Assembly (NCBI GenBank): GCA_022013235.1
Contig: JAKLQR010000249.1
Location: 1-5,027, forward strand
DNA: 5,027 bases
Source: Thermodesulfovibrionales bacterium
GTDB taxonomy: Bacteria > Nitrospirota > Thermodesulfovibrionia > Thermodesulfovibrionales > SM23-35
Direction of reading: 5' to 3'
How positions within the stretch are numbered: the first letter of the stretch is position 1; every line of letters starts with the position of its first letter. The translations under genes were made by a program, and so were the position numbers. The notes beneath the pieces are model-generated. The model saw only the letters and a list, made by a program, of their open reading frames with translations. It was not told where the DNA came from and searched no databases. Positions 4,902-5,027 of this stretch are shown piece by piece.

Positions 4902-5027
4902 TTAAAATAGGACCCCTTGAAGGGGGTCTTCCACTCTCATTTTCAGTCTTTCGGGCTTCAGGGTCAGGATATCAATAAGAGCCTTCCTCTCAAAAAGCAT
5001 TTCTCGAATAACACGACTGAGCTGTAA
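4902..5027 (-). CDS. C-terminal fragment of an unidentified protein, possibly a transposase
   Basis: An open minus-strand frame enters from the right edge and gives 41 residues before TAA (4902-4904). It begins LQLSRVIREMLFERK and ends MRVEDPLQGVLF. Codon use looks like real coding sequence, and the frame fits a gene tail abutting the nitroreductase promoter. I do not recognise the family with certainty. The L-F-E-R-K helix and the following ACTGTCCGGTTAAAA (4893-4907) are reminiscent of the C-terminus and terminal repeat of some IS4-type insertion sequences; this is weak, from memory, and unsearched. If correct, an IS lies mostly outside the window. Confidence 0.5.
   Translation of the reverse strand, partial: LQLSRVIREMLFERKALIDILTLKPERLKMRVEDPLQGVLF
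4911..4928 (-). terminator. Weak terminator-like hairpin at the end of the right-edge gene
   Basis: GACCCC (4911-4916) and GGGGTC (4923-4928) can pair; a slipped register CCCCTT-G-AAGGGG is also possible. On the minus strand it is followed by CTATTTTAA, a poor U tract. It lies inside the last codons of the right-edge reading frame. It may be a weak terminator or part of an element end. Confidence 0.35.

Overview
The window comes from a bacterium with roughly balanced base composition. Several features suggest an anaerobic or microaerophilic lineage such as Nitrospirota or a deltaproteobacterium-like group: a SPASM radical SAM enzyme, a rubrerythrin-like ferritin, a nitroreductase, a PAS-rich HisKA_3 kinase, and a GTCATTC...GGGAATCCAG type palindromic repeat. 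This lineage call is an inference; there is no rRNA or other marker gene here.

Layout. (1) 1-1991, minus strand: a soluble hybrid sensor kinase (REC-PAS-PAS-HisKA_3-HATPase). Its stop codon overlaps by 4 bases (ATGA) the start of a NarL/FixJ-type response regulator, of which only 13 codons are inside the window. (2) 1992-2122: a divergent regulatory region with an extended -10 for the kinase and, on the plus strand, a sigma-54-like -24/-12 element. A dyad there runs into the start codon of the next gene. (3) 2123-3373, plus strand: a 379-residue radical SAM/SPASM protein, followed 48 bases later by a 20-codon gene that is too short for normal gene callers. It encodes a basic peptide ending in C-x-C-x3-C, has a very strong ribosome binding site, and is closed by a perfect bidirectional terminator (3396-3436). 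The 3' end of the enzyme gene contains a near-consensus promoter that would give the peptide its own short transcript. (4) 3451-3596: a non-coding MITE/REP-like element built of nested inverted repeats. (5) 3606-4821, minus strand: a duplicated-repeat ferritin-like diiron protein and an FMN nitroreductase, each with its own promoter candidate. (6) 4902-5027, minus strand: the C-terminal 41 codons of a gene that enters from the right edge, possibly a transposase.

How they may work together. The radical SAM/SPASM enzyme and the tiny Cys-containing peptide form a minimal candidate RiPP (ribosomally made, post-translationally modified peptide) locus: maturase with a fused RRE-like N-terminal region, precursor and terminator, with no transporter or protease in view. 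This is the most likely undescribed system in the window. The adjacent two-component system and the redox genes (ferritin, nitroreductase) are plausible regulatory or physiological neighbours, but nothing in the sequence proves a link.
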